This document shows positions 45,276-55,401 of a DNA stretch of 64,000 nt, in pieces. The DNA comes from Streptomyces sp. BK239 (GTDB lineage Bacteria; Actinomycetota; Actinomycetes; Streptomycetales; Streptomycetaceae), in the NCBI RefSeq assembly GCF_004217285.1, contig NZ_SHKS01000001.1:1-64000 (forward strand), written 5' to 3'. The position numbers and the translations under genes are program-made. Within the stretch, counting starts at the first letter, position 1. Each line of letters begins with the position of its first letter. The notes under the pieces were generated by a model, which was given only the letters and a program-made list of their open reading frames with translations, had not been told where the DNA came from and did no database searches.

Positions 45276-46652
45276 TCAGCCGCCGTACGCGGCCGCCGCG
45301 TCGGCCTCCAGCCTCCGCTGGGTGCCCGCGACGTCCGCCGGGTTCTTCAGGAAGTCCTGCAGCGCCTTCCACTCGCCCTTGCCGGGCGTGCCGCCGAAGG
45401 CCTGCGGGGCCTGGTCGGACATGTCGAAGCGGAAGTCGTCGCCGGCCGCGACCAGCGACTCGGCGATCTTGCGCTGCACGTCGTTCGGGTAGACGGAAGG
45501 GTCGAGGTTCTTGTTCGGCGAGAGATAGCCGCCCAGCTTGGCCTGGATGGCCGCCGCGTCGGGGGAGGCGAGGAAGGTCGTCAGCGCCTGCGCGCCCTCG
45601 GAGTCCTTCAGGATCACCGCCGCGTCACCGCCGGACACCACGGGCGCGGTGTCGCCGGCCTTCGGGAACGGGAACACCTTCGCGCCCGTGCCGACCTTGA
45701 CGCCCGCCTGGACGATGTTCACCTGCGCGAAGTCGCCCTCGTAGACCATGGCGGCCTTCGGCTGGTCGCCGCCGGTGAAGGTCTGCGTCACCGAGGCCGG
45801 GAAGTCCGTCTGGAGCGCCCCCGCCGCGCCGCCCGCGACGTAGTCCTTCTTGCCCCAGACCTGCGCCAGCGCGGTCAGCGCGTCCTTCACGGACGGGTCC
45901 GTCCACTTGATCTCGTGCTTGGCCAGCTGGTCGTACTTCTCGGGGCCCGCCTGGGAGAGGTACACGTTCTCGAACCAGTCGGTCAGGGTCCAGCCGTCGG
46001 CGCCGCCCACCGAGAACGGCGTGACACCGGAGTCGTAGACCGTCTGCGCGGTGGTGAGCAGCTCGTCCCACGTCTTGGGCTCGGCGGCCCCCGCGTTCTC
46101 GAAGACCTTCGCGTTGTACCAGAACAGCGACTTGTTGGCGGCCTTGTAGTACACGCCGTACTGCCGGCCGTCGATCTTGCCGATGTCCTGCCAGCCCTGC
46201 GAGTAGTTCTTCCGGAGCTCCTTCAGGGCGGCCGCGCCCAGCGGCTTCGCCCACTTCTTCTCCACGGCCTGCTTGATCGCGCCCGGCTGCGGAAGCAGCG
46301 CGACGTCCGGGGGCTGCCCGCCCGCGACCTTCGAGCCCAGGAAGTTGATGATCGGGTCCTGTGCGGGCACGAACGTCACCTTGGCGCCCGTCCGCTTCTC
46401 GAACTCCGCCAGCACCTTCTTGAAGTTGGCCTGTTCGGCGCCGGTCCACACGGCGGCGACCTCGAGCGTCGTGCCGTTCAGCTTGGGGAGGGTCACGGTG
46501 CTGCCCGGGTCCTTCGCCGGGCTGCTCTCGCTCGCGCCGCTCTTGTCGTCGTCTCCGCCGCACGCGGTGAGCGAGAGCGCGAGCGCTCCCGCCAGGATCG
46601 CGGCGGCCGTCTTCACGGTCCTGGGTGTCCGGATGGTGTCGCTCCTGCGCAT
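45276..46652 (-). CDS. Sugar-binding lipoprotein of an ABC transporter
   Basis: 458 residues. The lipoprotein signal ends in lipobox 'LSLTAC' (Cys31) followed by an acidic 'GGDDDKSG' stretch. The mature part is a cluster-B (SBP_bac_1) solute-binding fold: 'LEVAAVWTGAEQANFKKVLAEFEKRTGAKV' (start 'VAAVWTGAEQANFKKVLAEF'), 'PPDVALLPQPG' and 'WDELLTTAQTV'. It is the first gene of the uptake operon with the two permeases. The sugar cannot be inferred with confidence. A GTG one codon upstream is an alternative start. Confidence 0.93.
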   Translation of the reverse strand: MRRSDTIRTPRTVKTAAAILAGALALSLTACGGDDDKSGASESSPAKDPGSTVTLPKLNGTTLEVAAVWTGAEQANFKKVLAEFEKRTGAKVTFVPAQDPIINFLGSKVAGGQPPDVALLPQPGAIKQAVEKKWAKPLGAAALKELRKNYSQGWQDIGKIDGRQYGVYYKAANKSLFWYNAKVFENAGAAEPKTWDELLTTAQTVYDSGVTPFSVGGADGWTLTDWFENVYLSQAGPEKYDQLAKHEIKWTDPSVKDALTALAQVWGKKDYVAGGAAGALQTDFPASVTQTFTGGDQPKAAMVYEGDFAQVNIVQAGVKVGTGAKVFPFPKAGDTAPVVSGGDAAVILKDSEGAQALTTFLASPDAAAIQAKLGGYLSPNKNLDPSVYPNDVQRKIAESLVAAGDDFRFDMSDQAPQAFGGTPGKGEWKALQDFLKNPADVAGTQRRLEADAAAAYGG

Positions 46653-46866
46653 CACTGCCCCGTTCTTCGTCCTCGTCGAACGTCGAGCGCTGTCCCGTGG
46701 CACTGGTCTACGCCGGGCACCGGGGGTCGGCAAGAGCGCCTGCCCTGTCAAGCGGCCGATTGTGACCGCGTCGTGACGGGGCGCGTCCGCCGCCCCCGTC
46801 GTCGAGCGCCGGATGCGCTCGCCACCGCCGAACAGGTGACGGGCCCCCAGGCTGCGCGGCCCCTCG

Positions 46867-49800
46867 TCACAGGAGGGACGGGACCTGCGCCGCCGACACC
46901 TCCCGGGCCGCCCGTTCCAGGGCGCTCGCCAGGAGGGCGAGGTCGGTGGGCCCGTTGCCCAGCTCCCGCACGGGGCGGCGGGCCGGGGGATCGCCCATGC
47001 GCTGCCACTCGAGGGGGACCACCGTGGGGCGCAGGGTCGCCGTGCGCGGGATGCGGCCGGTGACACGGCCGGCCTGGAACGGGGTGAGCCGGCCGTCGGC
47101 GGTCCGCACCCGGCCGCGGCCCGGCACCGGCTCGTCCGCGCCCGATCCCGGCGGGTCGAGGACGATCCGCAGCGTCGCCTGCCGGGCCGGCTCCGACTCC
47201 GCCGTACGGCCCCCGGGGCCGGCGGCCGCCACCAGGTGCACCCCGAGCCGCTCGCCCTCGCGGGCCACCGCCTCCAGCGCGCGCATCACCGAGCCGGCGG
47301 CGGGCCGTCCGGGTGAGCCGAGGGCGGGCGAGACCAGCGCGTCCAGGTCGTCGACGACGACCACCAGCCGGGGCAGCGGCGGGGGCGCCTCGGCGCGCTG
47401 CCGGGCCGCCGCTCCGGGGCGCAGCCGCAGCGTCGAGCTGGGCGGGCCGTCCAGGTCGGCGGCCCCGCCCTCCTGGCCGCCCGGCTGCCCGCCGCCGTGA
47501 CCGCTCGGCCCCCGCTGCGGGCCGATACGGCCCGACAGCGCGCGGTGCCGGTGCCACTCCGCGAAGTCCGCGCGGCCCACCAGCTCCGCCCGCCGCTTCA
47601 GCTCAGCGCTCAGCGACTGCGCGAACTCCCGCATGCGGACCGGGTCGTTGGCGGTGAGATGGGTCGTCACATGCGGCACGTCGGTGCACACGCGCAGACC
47701 GTCGCCCTGGCCCCCGCCGCTCTTGCCCGCGGTGTCCCGGCCGTCGATCAGGACGATCCCCAGCCGGTCGGGGCGCTCGGCGGCGGCCAGCGAGGCCACG
47801 ACCGCCCGCAGCAGTTCCGTACGGCCGCTGCCGGGCGGGCCCTCGACCAGCAGGTGCGGGCCGTCGGCGGCGAGGTCGGCCGGGACCGGGCCGCGCGGGC
47901 CCGCCCCGAGGACCGCGCACGCCCGGCCGCCGAGCGCCCCGGCGTCGTCGGCCGCGTCCGCCCACCGCGCCATCAGGGACGCCGGGGTCGCCCGGGCGAG
48001 GCCCAGCTCGTCCAGGAGCCGTGCCGAGGGGGGCAGCGGCGCGGACACACGCGTGTGCCGCTCGCCGCCGGCGCCGTCGGGGCGCAGCGGGGCGAGCGCC
48101 CGCGCGAAGCGTTCGGCCCAGGCGGCAGAGACGGCGTCCACCGTGCCGACGGTGCCGTGGCCGACCGGTCCGGGCCGCTCCCCGTCCGGCCCCGCGGACC
48201 CCGGTCCCGCCGTCCCGGACGGCGCGACCCGCAGGAGCCGCAGCGCCGTGGCCACGTCGCCGCTGAGCAGCGCGACCGCCCCGCAGGCGCGGAACGTGGG
48301 CGCCGTCGCGCAGGCCGCCTCGTACGTCGTCGCCACCGGGGAGGCGGGGGAGGCGGAGGGCGTCTCCGCCAGGCAGACGACGTGTATCCCGGCGCGGGGA
48401 CCGGCCGAGGCCAGCCGGGCCGTCGCCTCGCGCAGATCCGTGCCGCCGGGGTCGCCGTCCACGACCACGACCGTGTACGGGCCGGGGAAGCCCTGAGGGC
48501 CGTCGTCCGCCGCCGCCCAGGAGGGCCGGTGGGCCGCGCCGCGGGGCGCGGGGACGGGCGTGGGGGCGGCGGTCCTGGCGTCCGCGAGGTGGTCCTCCAG
48601 GCGGCGCATCAGCTCGTCGACGCGGGCTGCGGCCTGCTCGCGGTCGTAGGCCAGCAGGAGCCGGCAGTCCTGGCCGTGCCCCGGGCGCAGATGCGGGAGC
48701 CAGCCCAGCCACGACCACTCGGCGGCGCGTTCCTCGTCCGAGCGGGCCCGGTCCGTGCTGATCAGCACGATCTCCAGGGTGTCCGGGGAGTGCAGCGCGG
48801 CGAGCTGGGCCAGCACCGCGCGCGCCAGCCCGGCCAGCCGCGGGCGCGGCCCTGCCAGGCCCAGGGCGCCGACCTCGCGCAGTCCCGCCGTCACGGGGAC
48901 GGCGGGCAGCAGGCCCGAGCCGTCGGGCGCCGCCCGGTCCGCCGTGCCGAGCCGCACCGCGAGCGCCTCGGGGTGACCCGGACCGCGTTCCCAGAGGCGG
49001 GGGCCGGGGCCGAGCGCCGTCAGCAGCAGCGCGGCCGGGTCCGGCCAGGTGTCCGGCACGGGGTACGGGGCGAGGACGGCGGGGGCGGGCGGGACGGCGA
49101 CCGCGGGATCGGCCTCGTCCGGCTGTGCTCCGGCGGCGTCCTCCTGGGCCTCGCCGCGTCCGCCGGTCAGCCTCCGCGCCCACGCGGAGAGACCTCCTCG
49201 ACGGCGGACGCCCGGAGGTATCTCGGTGCCGCGCAGGGGCGTGCCCTTGCGGCGGGAGGCGGGCTGGGGGCCGGTCTCGTCGTCGGGGTGGGCCGCGGAG
49301 GCCGGCGCGTACGGGGCGTCGTCGTCCTCGGCGGGCGTGCGGGGGTGGCCAGGGGGCGCGGGCGTGTGGGCTGCGTGCCCCTCGTGCCCCGGCGCGCCGG
49401 TGGTGAAGGAGCCGAGGCCGGACCGGCCGGCGTGCGTCTCACCGACGGGGGAGCGGTCCTCGGCGGGCGGGGAGGCGGGGCCGCCCCCCGGCTCCCCCGG
49501 CGGGAGCGACCCGGCGTGGCTCTCGATGCGCGGCGCCCCGCCCTGACCGGGAACCAGGGGCGTGCCCCCCGGGCGCGGTGCCGGCCGCCCCTCCGGGCCG
49601 GCCGGCGAGCCGCTCCAGTCGACCGTGCCGTAGGCGTGCCCGGTCGGCCCCGAGGGGACGCCGTCGGCCCTCGTGCGGTCGGCTCCCCGCTCGCTCTCGC
49701 GTGCGTGACCGTCGGCGGCCTCGCCGGCGCCCTGCGTCACGCGCGCGTGCGGCCCGTCCGGCTCGCCCTCCGCCGCGCGAAAGCGCGTCCCGCCGTGCGG

Positions 49801-50544
49801 CTGAGTCGCTCGGTCGCGCGCCCCGTCCGGGGCGTCGCCGTGCGTCACGCGTACGTGCCCCTCGCCGTCCGGCGTCGTCGGCACCCGCGCCCCCGGGCCC
49901 CCGGGCGGAGCCAGCCGCAGGGCGGACTCGCCGACCCTGAGGAGGGCCCCCGGCGGCAGGCGGACCGGGCGGGCCCGGACCGGGCCGCCGTCCAGGGTGG
50001 TGCCGTTGGTGGAGCCGAGGTCGGCGACGGTGACCCGGCCGTCGGGCGACAGCGTCACCGCGCAGTGCAGCCGGGAGACGTCCGGGTCGTCGATCGGGAC
50101 GTCCGCGTCGGCCGAGCGGCCCACGCGGATCTGACCGCCGTGCAGCAGATGGACCCCGCCCGCGTCCGGGCCGGCGACCACGTCCAGCCGGGCCGGTGCG
50201 TCGTCCACCTCCGGATGCGGCTCGGGGTCGGCCGGGGCGCCCACGGCCAGCACCGCGCCGTCGGTCAGCGGCGGCTCGCCCAGCGTGCAACGCTGCGCGT
50301 CGAGCCGCTCCGCGCCCGCGTACAGCACGGGCTGCGCTCCCCCGGAGGGCGCGGCGCCGCTCTCCCCGGTGACCGCCGCGGCCAGCGCGGAGGCCACCGC
50401 GGCCAGCGCGGTGCCCGCGGGGGCGGTCACCAGCACGTCACAGCTCGCGCTGCGGCCGCGCGCCGTCGATCCCCCAGCGCGAGCGGAGTCGGGCGTGGCG
50501 GAGGGCGGGCATGTCGGGTCTACGACGGTCAGCCGGATCTGCAT
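46867..50544 (-). CDS. FHA-domain FtsK/SpoIIIE-like (EccC-related) ATPase
   Basis: 1225 residues from the ATG at 50544. The N-terminal 105 residues look ubiquitin-like. An FHA domain follows at about 137-200 ('IRVGRSADADVPIDDPDVSR', 'LGSTNGTTLDGG'), which binds phosphothreonine. Residues about 215-500 are a low-complexity Gly/Pro/His linker. Two FtsK/EccC-type modules follow. The second has a P-loop 'GPPGSGRT' in which Arg908 replaces the invariant Walker A lysine, and a Walker B-like 'RLVVVVDDLDAL' near 1062. The gene diverges from two Ser/Thr kinases, so the FHA domain may read their phosphorylation. No ESX substrate genes are nearby. Confidence 0.87.
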   Translation of the reverse strand: MQIRLTVVDPTCPPSATPDSARAGGSTARGRSASCDVLVTAPAGTALAAVASALAAAVTGESGAAPSGGAQPVLYAGAERLDAQRCTLGEPPLTDGAVLAVGAPADPEPHPEVDDAPARLDVVAGPDAGGVHLLHGGQIRVGRSADADVPIDDPDVSRLHCAVTLSPDGRVTVADLGSTNGTTLDGGPVRARPVRLPPGALLRVGESALRLAPPGGPGARVPTTPDGEGHVRVTHGDAPDGARDRATQPHGGTRFRAAEGEPDGPHARVTQGAGEAADGHARESERGADRTRADGVPSGPTGHAYGTVDWSGSPAGPEGRPAPRPGGTPLVPGQGGAPRIESHAGSLPPGEPGGGPASPPAEDRSPVGETHAGRSGLGSFTTGAPGHEGHAAHTPAPPGHPRTPAEDDDAPYAPASAAHPDDETGPQPASRRKGTPLRGTEIPPGVRRRGGLSAWARRLTGGRGEAQEDAAGAQPDEADPAVAVPPAPAVLAPYPVPDTWPDPAALLLTALGPGPRLWERGPGHPEALAVRLGTADRAAPDGSGLLPAVPVTAGLREVGALGLAGPRPRLAGLARAVLAQLAALHSPDTLEIVLISTDRARSDEERAAEWSWLGWLPHLRPGHGQDCRLLLAYDREQAAARVDELMRRLEDHLADARTAAPTPVPAPRGAAHRPSWAAADDGPQGFPGPYTVVVVDGDPGGTDLREATARLASAGPRAGIHVVCLAETPSASPASPVATTYEAACATAPTFRACGAVALLSGDVATALRLLRVAPSGTAGPGSAGPDGERPGPVGHGTVGTVDAVSAAWAERFARALAPLRPDGAGGERHTRVSAPLPPSARLLDELGLARATPASLMARWADAADDAGALGGRACAVLGAGPRGPVPADLAADGPHLLVEGPPGSGRTELLRAVVASLAAAERPDRLGIVLIDGRDTAGKSGGGQGDGLRVCTDVPHVTTHLTANDPVRMREFAQSLSAELKRRAELVGRADFAEWHRHRALSGRIGPQRGPSGHGGGQPGGQEGGAADLDGPPSSTLRLRPGAAARQRAEAPPPLPRLVVVVDDLDALVSPALGSPGRPAAGSVMRALEAVAREGERLGVHLVAAAGPGGRTAESEPARQATLRIVLDPPGSGADEPVPGRGRVRTADGRLTPFQAGRVTGRIPRTATLRPTVVPLEWQRMGDPPARRPVRELGNGPTDLALLASALERAAREVSAAQVPSLL

Positions 50545-50980
50545 CGCCGTCAGCGGTCCCTTCTGCGCGGGCGCGGACTTCCCCCCACCCCTACACGAGC
50601 ACACAGGCCAGTACTCCAGGCATCCTCGCACCTGTCGCCGACAACGCGCCCGCCTCCGAGCGGCAAGTGATCTTGATTGGTCGGCTCTGCCCGCAAAAGT
50701 GCCTGACAGACGTCGCGGGGACGACCGTTCCAAGACCGCTTGAGATCGGTCACGCCCGTCTTCGGCAACCAAGGAACCAAAGGGAGCGTCTTTCTCCCGT
50801 GTTCCTTCGAAACACCTATGCGAAGGCCCACAGCCGGAGGACAGCCCCGTGGCGGCGCGGCGGCACTACAGTGGGTCGGAATCCGGACCTCCAGGGCTGC
50901 GGACCTCGCAGGACCGGCAGACGACCAGATCAGACGAGCGGCCGAGCAGGCAGCCGAGCAAGCAGCAGGGAGCGCATGAC
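50545..50980 (+). other. Divergent spacer between the FHA/FtsK gene and pkaA (436 bp)
   Basis: It must hold both promoters. A nested inverted repeat at 50771-50807 lies 174 nt upstream of the pkaA start. The pkaA frame stays open through the last 130 bp but encodes a Gln/Ser/Arg-rich text unlike a kinase N terminus. No small gene is supported. Confidence 0.5.
50771..50807 (+). promoter_or_regulatory. Nested inverted repeat in the pkaA leader region
   Basis: Outer arms 'aaggaac' and 'gttcctt' and inner arms 'gggag' and 'ctccc' are perfect complements separated by short unpaired stretches. It could be an RNA hairpin in the pkaA leader or a protein-binding site. No T-run follows. Confidence 0.45.
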
Positions 50981-52708
50981 GTGCGTCCGGTAGGGAGCAA
51001 GTACCTCCTTGAGGAGCCGCTCGGACGCGGCGCCACGGGCACCGTCTGGCGGGCCCGCCAGCGCGAGACCGCCGGCGCCGAGGCGGCCGTGCCCGGTCAG
51101 CCCGGGGAGACCGTCGCGATCAAGGTCCTCAAGGAGGAGCTCGCGAGCGACCCCGACGTCGTGATGCGCTTCCTGCGGGAGCGCTCCGTCCTGCTGCGCC
51201 TGACGCACCCGAACATCGTCCGGGTCCGCGACCTGGTCGTCGAGGGCGATCTGCTGGCGCTGGTCATGGACCTCGTCGATGGCCCCGACCTGCACCGCTA
51301 CCTGCGCGAGAACGGCCCCTTCAGTCCCGTCGCCGCGGCCCTGCTCACCGCCCAGATCGCCGACGCGCTCGCCGCCAGCCACTCCGACGGCGTCGTCCAC
51401 CGCGACCTGAAGCCCGCCAACGTGCTCCTCGCCCAGACCGGCGGCGAGATGCACCCCATGCTCACCGACTTCGGCATCGCCCGCCTCGCCGACTCCCCGG
51501 GCCTGACCCGCACCAGCGAGTTCGTCGGCACGCCCGCCTACATCGCGCCGGAGTCAGCCGAGGGCCGCCCGCAGACCTCCGCCGTCGACGTCTACGGCGC
51601 CGGCATCCTGCTGTACGAACTGGTGACCGGCCGCCCGCCGTTCTCCGGCGGCTCCGCCCTGGAAGTCCTCCACCAGCACCTGAGCGCCGAACCGCGCCGC
51701 CCCTCCACCGTCCCCGACCCGCTGTGGACGGTCATCGAGCGCTGTCTGCGCAAGAACCCCGAGGACCGGCCCAGCGCCCAGAACCTCGCGCGCGGGCTGC
51801 GCATCGTCGCCGAGGGCGTCGGCGTGCACGCCAACTCCATGCAGATCGCCGCCGCCGACGGCGTCGGCCATGTGCTCGCGCCCGACCCGGCGCCCGCGAC
51901 CGTCCCCGGCACGCCCCCGGGCGCTCCCGCCGGCGCGTACGACCCGAACGCCGCGACCAGCGTGCTCCCGCACACCTCCGGCCCCGGGAACCCGCCCGGC
52001 GCCGCCGACCCGACCGCCGTCCTGCCGCACACCGCGGGACCGGGCGGCCCGGGCGGTCCCGGGGGCGCAGCCGATCCGACCGCCGTGCTGCCGCCGGTCC
52101 CACCGCACCACCCCGGGCAGCAGGGTCAGCAGCCCGAGCAGCCCCACCCCTGGCAGAACCAGTTGCGCGCCGCCCGCGACCGCAACGAACAGACGCAGAT
52201 CCACTACGTCGACCCCGACGAGGACCCGCTGCGCCGCCGCCCCCAGCGCCAGGTCGCCCGCCCGCAGCAGCAGCCTCCGCGCCAGCAGCAGCAACCGCAG
52301 CAGCAGCGCCGCCAGCAGGGCGGCTACGGCCACCCGCAGCCGCAGCAGCAGTACGCCCCGCGGCAGCAACAGCCCCAGCGCTACGCGACGCCCCAGCCGC
52401 AGCAGCCCCAGCGCCGCCCCGCGCCGGAACCGCCGCAGCCGCGCCAGCCCCGGCAGCGCAGCGCCAACCCGATGAGGATCCCCGGGCTCGGCTGCCTGAA
52501 GGGCTGCCTGTTCACGATCGTCATCCTGGTCGTCGCCGGATGGCTGATCTGGGAACTCAGCCCGCTCCAGAGCTGGATCGGCACCGGAAAGGGCTACTGG
52601 ACGCAACTCGGCGACTGGCTCGAGCAGGCCACCAAGTGGGTCGGCGACCTCGGCGGGGACTCCGGCTCGGGAGGCTCCGGCGGCGGCGCGGGCGGGTCGG
52701 GCAACTGA
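50981..52708 (+). CDS. pkaA: Membrane-anchored Ser/Thr protein kinase PkaA
   Basis: 575 residues, GTG start 8 nt after 'agggag'. The kinase domain (about 5-270) has the glycine loop 'LGRGATGTVWRAR', Lys48 in 'VAIKVL', Asp142 in 'HRDLKPAN', Asp163 in 'TDFGIAR' and 'GTPAYIAPE'. A Pro/Gly/Gln-rich linker (about 295-480) leads to one transmembrane helix ('GCLFTIVILVVAGWLIWEL') and a short Gly/Ser-rich outer tail. Gene order with pkaB and prfB matches S. coelicolor pkaA. The long glutamine-rich segment is probably disordered. It diverges from the FHA/FtsK gene, a likely partner. Confidence 0.94.
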   Translation: MRPVGSKYLLEEPLGRGATGTVWRARQRETAGAEAAVPGQPGETVAIKVLKEELASDPDVVMRFLRERSVLLRLTHPNIVRVRDLVVEGDLLALVMDLVDGPDLHRYLRENGPFSPVAAALLTAQIADALAASHSDGVVHRDLKPANVLLAQTGGEMHPMLTDFGIARLADSPGLTRTSEFVGTPAYIAPESAEGRPQTSAVDVYGAGILLYELVTGRPPFSGGSALEVLHQHLSAEPRRPSTVPDPLWTVIERCLRKNPEDRPSAQNLARGLRIVAEGVGVHANSMQIAAADGVGHVLAPDPAPATVPGTPPGAPAGAYDPNAATSVLPHTSGPGNPPGAADPTAVLPHTAGPGGPGGPGGAADPTAVLPPVPPHHPGQQGQQPEQPHPWQNQLRAARDRNEQTQIHYVDPDEDPLRRRPQRQVARPQQQPPRQQQQPQQQRRQQGGYGHPQPQQQYAPRQQQPQRYATPQPQQPQRRPAPEPPQPRQPRQRSANPMRIPGLGCLKGCLFTIVILVVAGWLIWELSPLQSWIGTGKGYWTQLGDWLEQATKWVGDLGGDSGSGGSGGGAGGSGN

Positions 52709-52905
52709 CGCTGGTTTGGGGATTTGTCGACTCCCGGCGGGTGATTTCCGTCTCCGCGGTGAAGGTTGGCTCCTCGGACGCGTAGTTTTGTCGGCCGGGG
52801 CTCCGGGGAGCCCGCGGCGCCCGCCGCCGACGTCGTCGCTGTCGCTGTCGATGTCACGGCCCCCGGAGGGCGCAGCGTCGGCAACACGCGTCGGTAGGAG
52901 CAGTC

Positions 52906-54147
52906 TTGGCACGGAAGATCGGCAGCCGGTACACCGCCCACCAGATCCTGGGACGGGGCAGCGCCGGCACGGTGTGGCTCGGCGAGGGACCGGACGGCCC
53001 CGTCGCCGTCAAGCTGCTGCGTGAGGACCTCGCGTCCGACGAGGAGCTGGTGGGCCGTTTCGTGCAGGAGCGCACCGCCCTGCTCGGCCTGGAACACCCC
53101 AACGTCGTCTCCGTACGGGACCTGGTGGTCGACGGCAACGACCTCGCGCTGGTCATGGACCTCGTCCGGGGCACCGATCTGCGCACCCGGCTGGACCGGG
53201 AGCGCCGGCTCGCGCCCGAGGCCGCGGTGGCGATCGTCGCGGACGTGGCGGAGGGGCTCGCGGTCGCGCACGCGGCCGGGGTCGTGCACCGCGACGTCAA
53301 GCCGGAGAACATCCTGCTGGACATGCAGGGCCCGCTGGGCCCCGGCGGCTCGCACCGGGCGCTGCTCACCGACTTCGGCGTCGCCAAGCTGATCGACACC
53401 CCCAAGCGCACCCGCGCCACGAAGATCATCGGAACGCCCGACTACCTCGCCCCCGAGATCGTCGAAGGGCTGCCGCCCCGCGCCTCCGTCGACATCTACG
53501 CGCTGGCCACGGTCCTGTACGAGCTGCTGGCCGGCTTCACGCCGTTCGGCGGCGGGCACCCGGGCGCGGTGCTGCGCCGGCACGTCACGGAGACGGTCGC
53601 GCCGCTGCCCGGCATCCCCGACGAGCTGTGGCAGCTGATCGTGCAGTGCCTGGCCAAGGCGCCCGCCTCCCGGCTGCGGGCCACCGAGCTGGCGGCACGG
53701 CTGCGGGAGCAGCTGCCCATGCTGGCCGGCATGCCGCCGCTGGACGTCGACGAGCCGGACGCCGAGGCGGCGGAGGACGAACCGAGGGGCGAGCCGGACG
53801 AGACCGAGCCGTCGCCCGCGGCCTCCACGGCGGTACGGCGGGGATCCGTGCCGCTGGTGCAAGGGGCGAAACCGGACTCCAACCGGGACACGCACACCTC
53901 GATGCGCGTGCCCGCGCCCGACGAGCTCGCCGGCGGCGCGCACGGGACGGCGCGGGTGCCGCGCGCGCCGGGATCGCCCCGGCCCGGCTCGGCACGTGCC
54001 CGCGCGGCGGCGCGGCGGCGGCGCATCACGGTGGGGGTGGCGGCGCTGGTGCTGGTCGCGGCGATCGGCGTGGGCACATGGGCGGCGACCTCCGACGAAG
54101 GGGCCGCGCCGCAGGACACGAAGAACTCGGCGCCGGCGTCTCCCTGA
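52906..54147 (+). CDS. pkaB: Membrane-anchored Ser/Thr protein kinase PkaB
   Basis: 413 residues, TTG start with 'taggag' 5 nt upstream. The kinase domain (about 8-265) has '[13 protein letters not shown]', Lys36 in 'VAVKLL', Asp130 in 'HRDVKPEN', Asp156 in 'TDFGVAK' and 'GTPDYLAPE'. A polar, charged linker of about 105 residues is followed by a single transmembrane helix near 380-400 ('[21 protein letters not shown]') and a short outer tail. It lies 197 bp after pkaA and 100 bp before prfB, as in S. coelicolor. The rare TTG start may keep its level low. Confidence 0.94.
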   Translation: MARKIGSRYTAHQILGRGSAGTVWLGEGPDGPVAVKLLREDLASDEELVGRFVQERTALLGLEHPNVVSVRDLVVDGNDLALVMDLVRGTDLRTRLDRERRLAPEAAVAIVADVAEGLAVAHAAGVVHRDVKPENILLDMQGPLGPGGSHRALLTDFGVAKLIDTPKRTRATKIIGTPDYLAPEIVEGLPPRASVDIYALATVLYELLAGFTPFGGGHPGAVLRRHVTETVAPLPGIPDELWQLIVQCLAKAPASRLRATELAARLREQLPMLAGMPPLDVDEPDAEAAEDEPRGEPDETEPSPAASTAVRRGSVPLVQGAKPDSNRDTHTSMRVPAPDELAGGAHGTARVPRAPGSPRPGSARARAAARRRRITVGVAALVLVAAIGVGTWAATSDEGAAPQDTKNSAPASP

Positions 54148-54247
54148 GAGCGGGACGCCCCTTCCCGCCCCCCGGGGGCCGAGCCCCCGGGGGGGCGTAC
54201 CCGCCCGCACCGGCGTCCCCGGTCGGCGGAGCCGTTACGCTGGGAGC

Positions 54248-55354
54248 GTGGCAGTCGTCGATGTATCCGAAGAGCTCAAGTCCCTCTCCTCGACCATGGA
54301 GTCGATCGAGGCCGTTCTGGACCTCGACAAGCTGAGGGCAGACATCGCCGTGCTCGAGGAGCAGGCGGCCGCGCCGTCCCTGTGGGACAACCCGGACGAA
54401 GCGCAGAAGATCACCAGCAAGTTGTCCCACCTCCAGGCCGAGGTCAGGAAGGCCGACGCCCTGCGCGGCCGGATCGACGACCTCGCGGTGCTGTTCGAGA
54501 TGGCCGAGGAGGAGGACGACCCGGACACCCGCGCCGAGGCCGAGAGCGAACTCGCCGCCGTCAAGAAGGCGCTGGACGAGATGGAGGTCCGCACGCTGCT
54601 CAGCGGCGAGTACGACGCCCGTGAGGCGCTCGTCAACATCCGCGCCGAGGCCGGCGGCGTCGACGCCGCGGACTTCGCCGAGAAGCTCCAGCGCATGTAC
54701 CTGCGCTGGGCCGAGCAGCACGGCTACAAGACCGAGATCTACGAGACGTCGTACGCGGAAGAGGCCGGCATCAAGTCGACCACCTTCGCCGTGCAGGTGC
54801 CGTACGCCTACGGAACCCTCTCCGTCGAGCAGGGCACCCACCGTCTGGTGCGCATCTCGCCCTTCGACAACCAGGGCCGCCGCCAGACGTCCTTCGCGGG
54901 CGTCGAGGTGCTTCCCGTGGTCGAGCAGACCGACCACATCGAGATCGACGAGTCCGAGCTGCGGGTCGACGTCTACCGGTCCTCCGGGCCCGGCGGCCAG
55001 GGCGTCAACACCACCGACTCCGCGGTGCGTCTGACCCACCTGCCCACCGGCATCGTGGTCTCCTGCCAGAACGAGCGGTCGCAGATCCAGAACAAGGCGA
55101 CCGCGATGAACGTCCTCCAGGCCAAGCTGCTCGAGCGGCGCCGCCAGGAGGAGCAGGAGAAGATGAACGCCCTCAAGGGTGACGGTGGCAACTCCTGGGG
55201 CAACCAGATGCGTTCGTACGTCCTGCACCCGTACCAGATGGTCAAGGACCTGCGCACCGAGTTCGAGGTCGGCAACCCCGAGGCCGTGTTCAACGGTGAG
55301 ATCGAAGGGTTCCTGGAGGCCGGGATTCGCTGGCGCAAGCAGCAGGAGAAGTAG
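54248..55354 (+). CDS. prfB: Peptide chain release factor 2
   Basis: 368 residues, GTG start. RF2 recognises UGA and UAA stops and triggers peptide release. The tripeptide anticodon 'SPF' is in '[16 protein letters not shown]', and the catalytic GGQ is in '[18 protein letters not shown]'. The frame is continuous, so the programmed +1 frameshift that regulates prfB in many bacteria is absent here, as is usual in actinobacteria. A strong terminator follows the stop. Confidence 0.97.
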   Translation: MAVVDVSEELKSLSSTMESIEAVLDLDKLRADIAVLEEQAAAPSLWDNPDEAQKITSKLSHLQAEVRKADALRGRIDDLAVLFEMAEEEDDPDTRAEAESELAAVKKALDEMEVRTLLSGEYDAREALVNIRAEAGGVDAADFAEKLQRMYLRWAEQHGYKTEIYETSYAEEAGIKSTTFAVQVPYAYGTLSVEQGTHRLVRISPFDNQGRRQTSFAGVEVLPVVEQTDHIEIDESELRVDVYRSSGPGGQGVNTTDSAVRLTHLPTGIVVSCQNERSQIQNKATAMNVLQAKLLERRRQEEQEKMNALKGDGGNSWGNQMRSYVLHPYQMVKDLRTEFEVGNPEAVFNGEIEGFLEAGIRWRKQQEK

Positions 55355-55364
55355 GTTTGTCGAC

Positions 55365-55401
55365 AAGGCAACCGCCCCTCGAACAGGGGCGGTTGCCTTT
55401 T
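55365..55401 (+). terminator. Terminator after prfB
   Basis: Arms 'aaggcaaccgcccct' and 'aggggcggttgcctt' with a short loop 'cgaac' are followed by Ts, 10 nt after the stop of prfB. Classical rho-independent form. Confidence 0.95.

Noticed and set aside
46867..50544. A type VII secretion locus around the FHA/FtsK protein
   Set aside because: No WXG100 substrates, EccB, EccD, EccE or mycosin genes are present nearby, so only a stand-alone EccC-related protein can be claimed.
54248..54350. Programmed frameshift in prfB
   Set aside because: The frame is continuous from the GTG to the end, with no internal in-frame TGA and no slippery site near the start.
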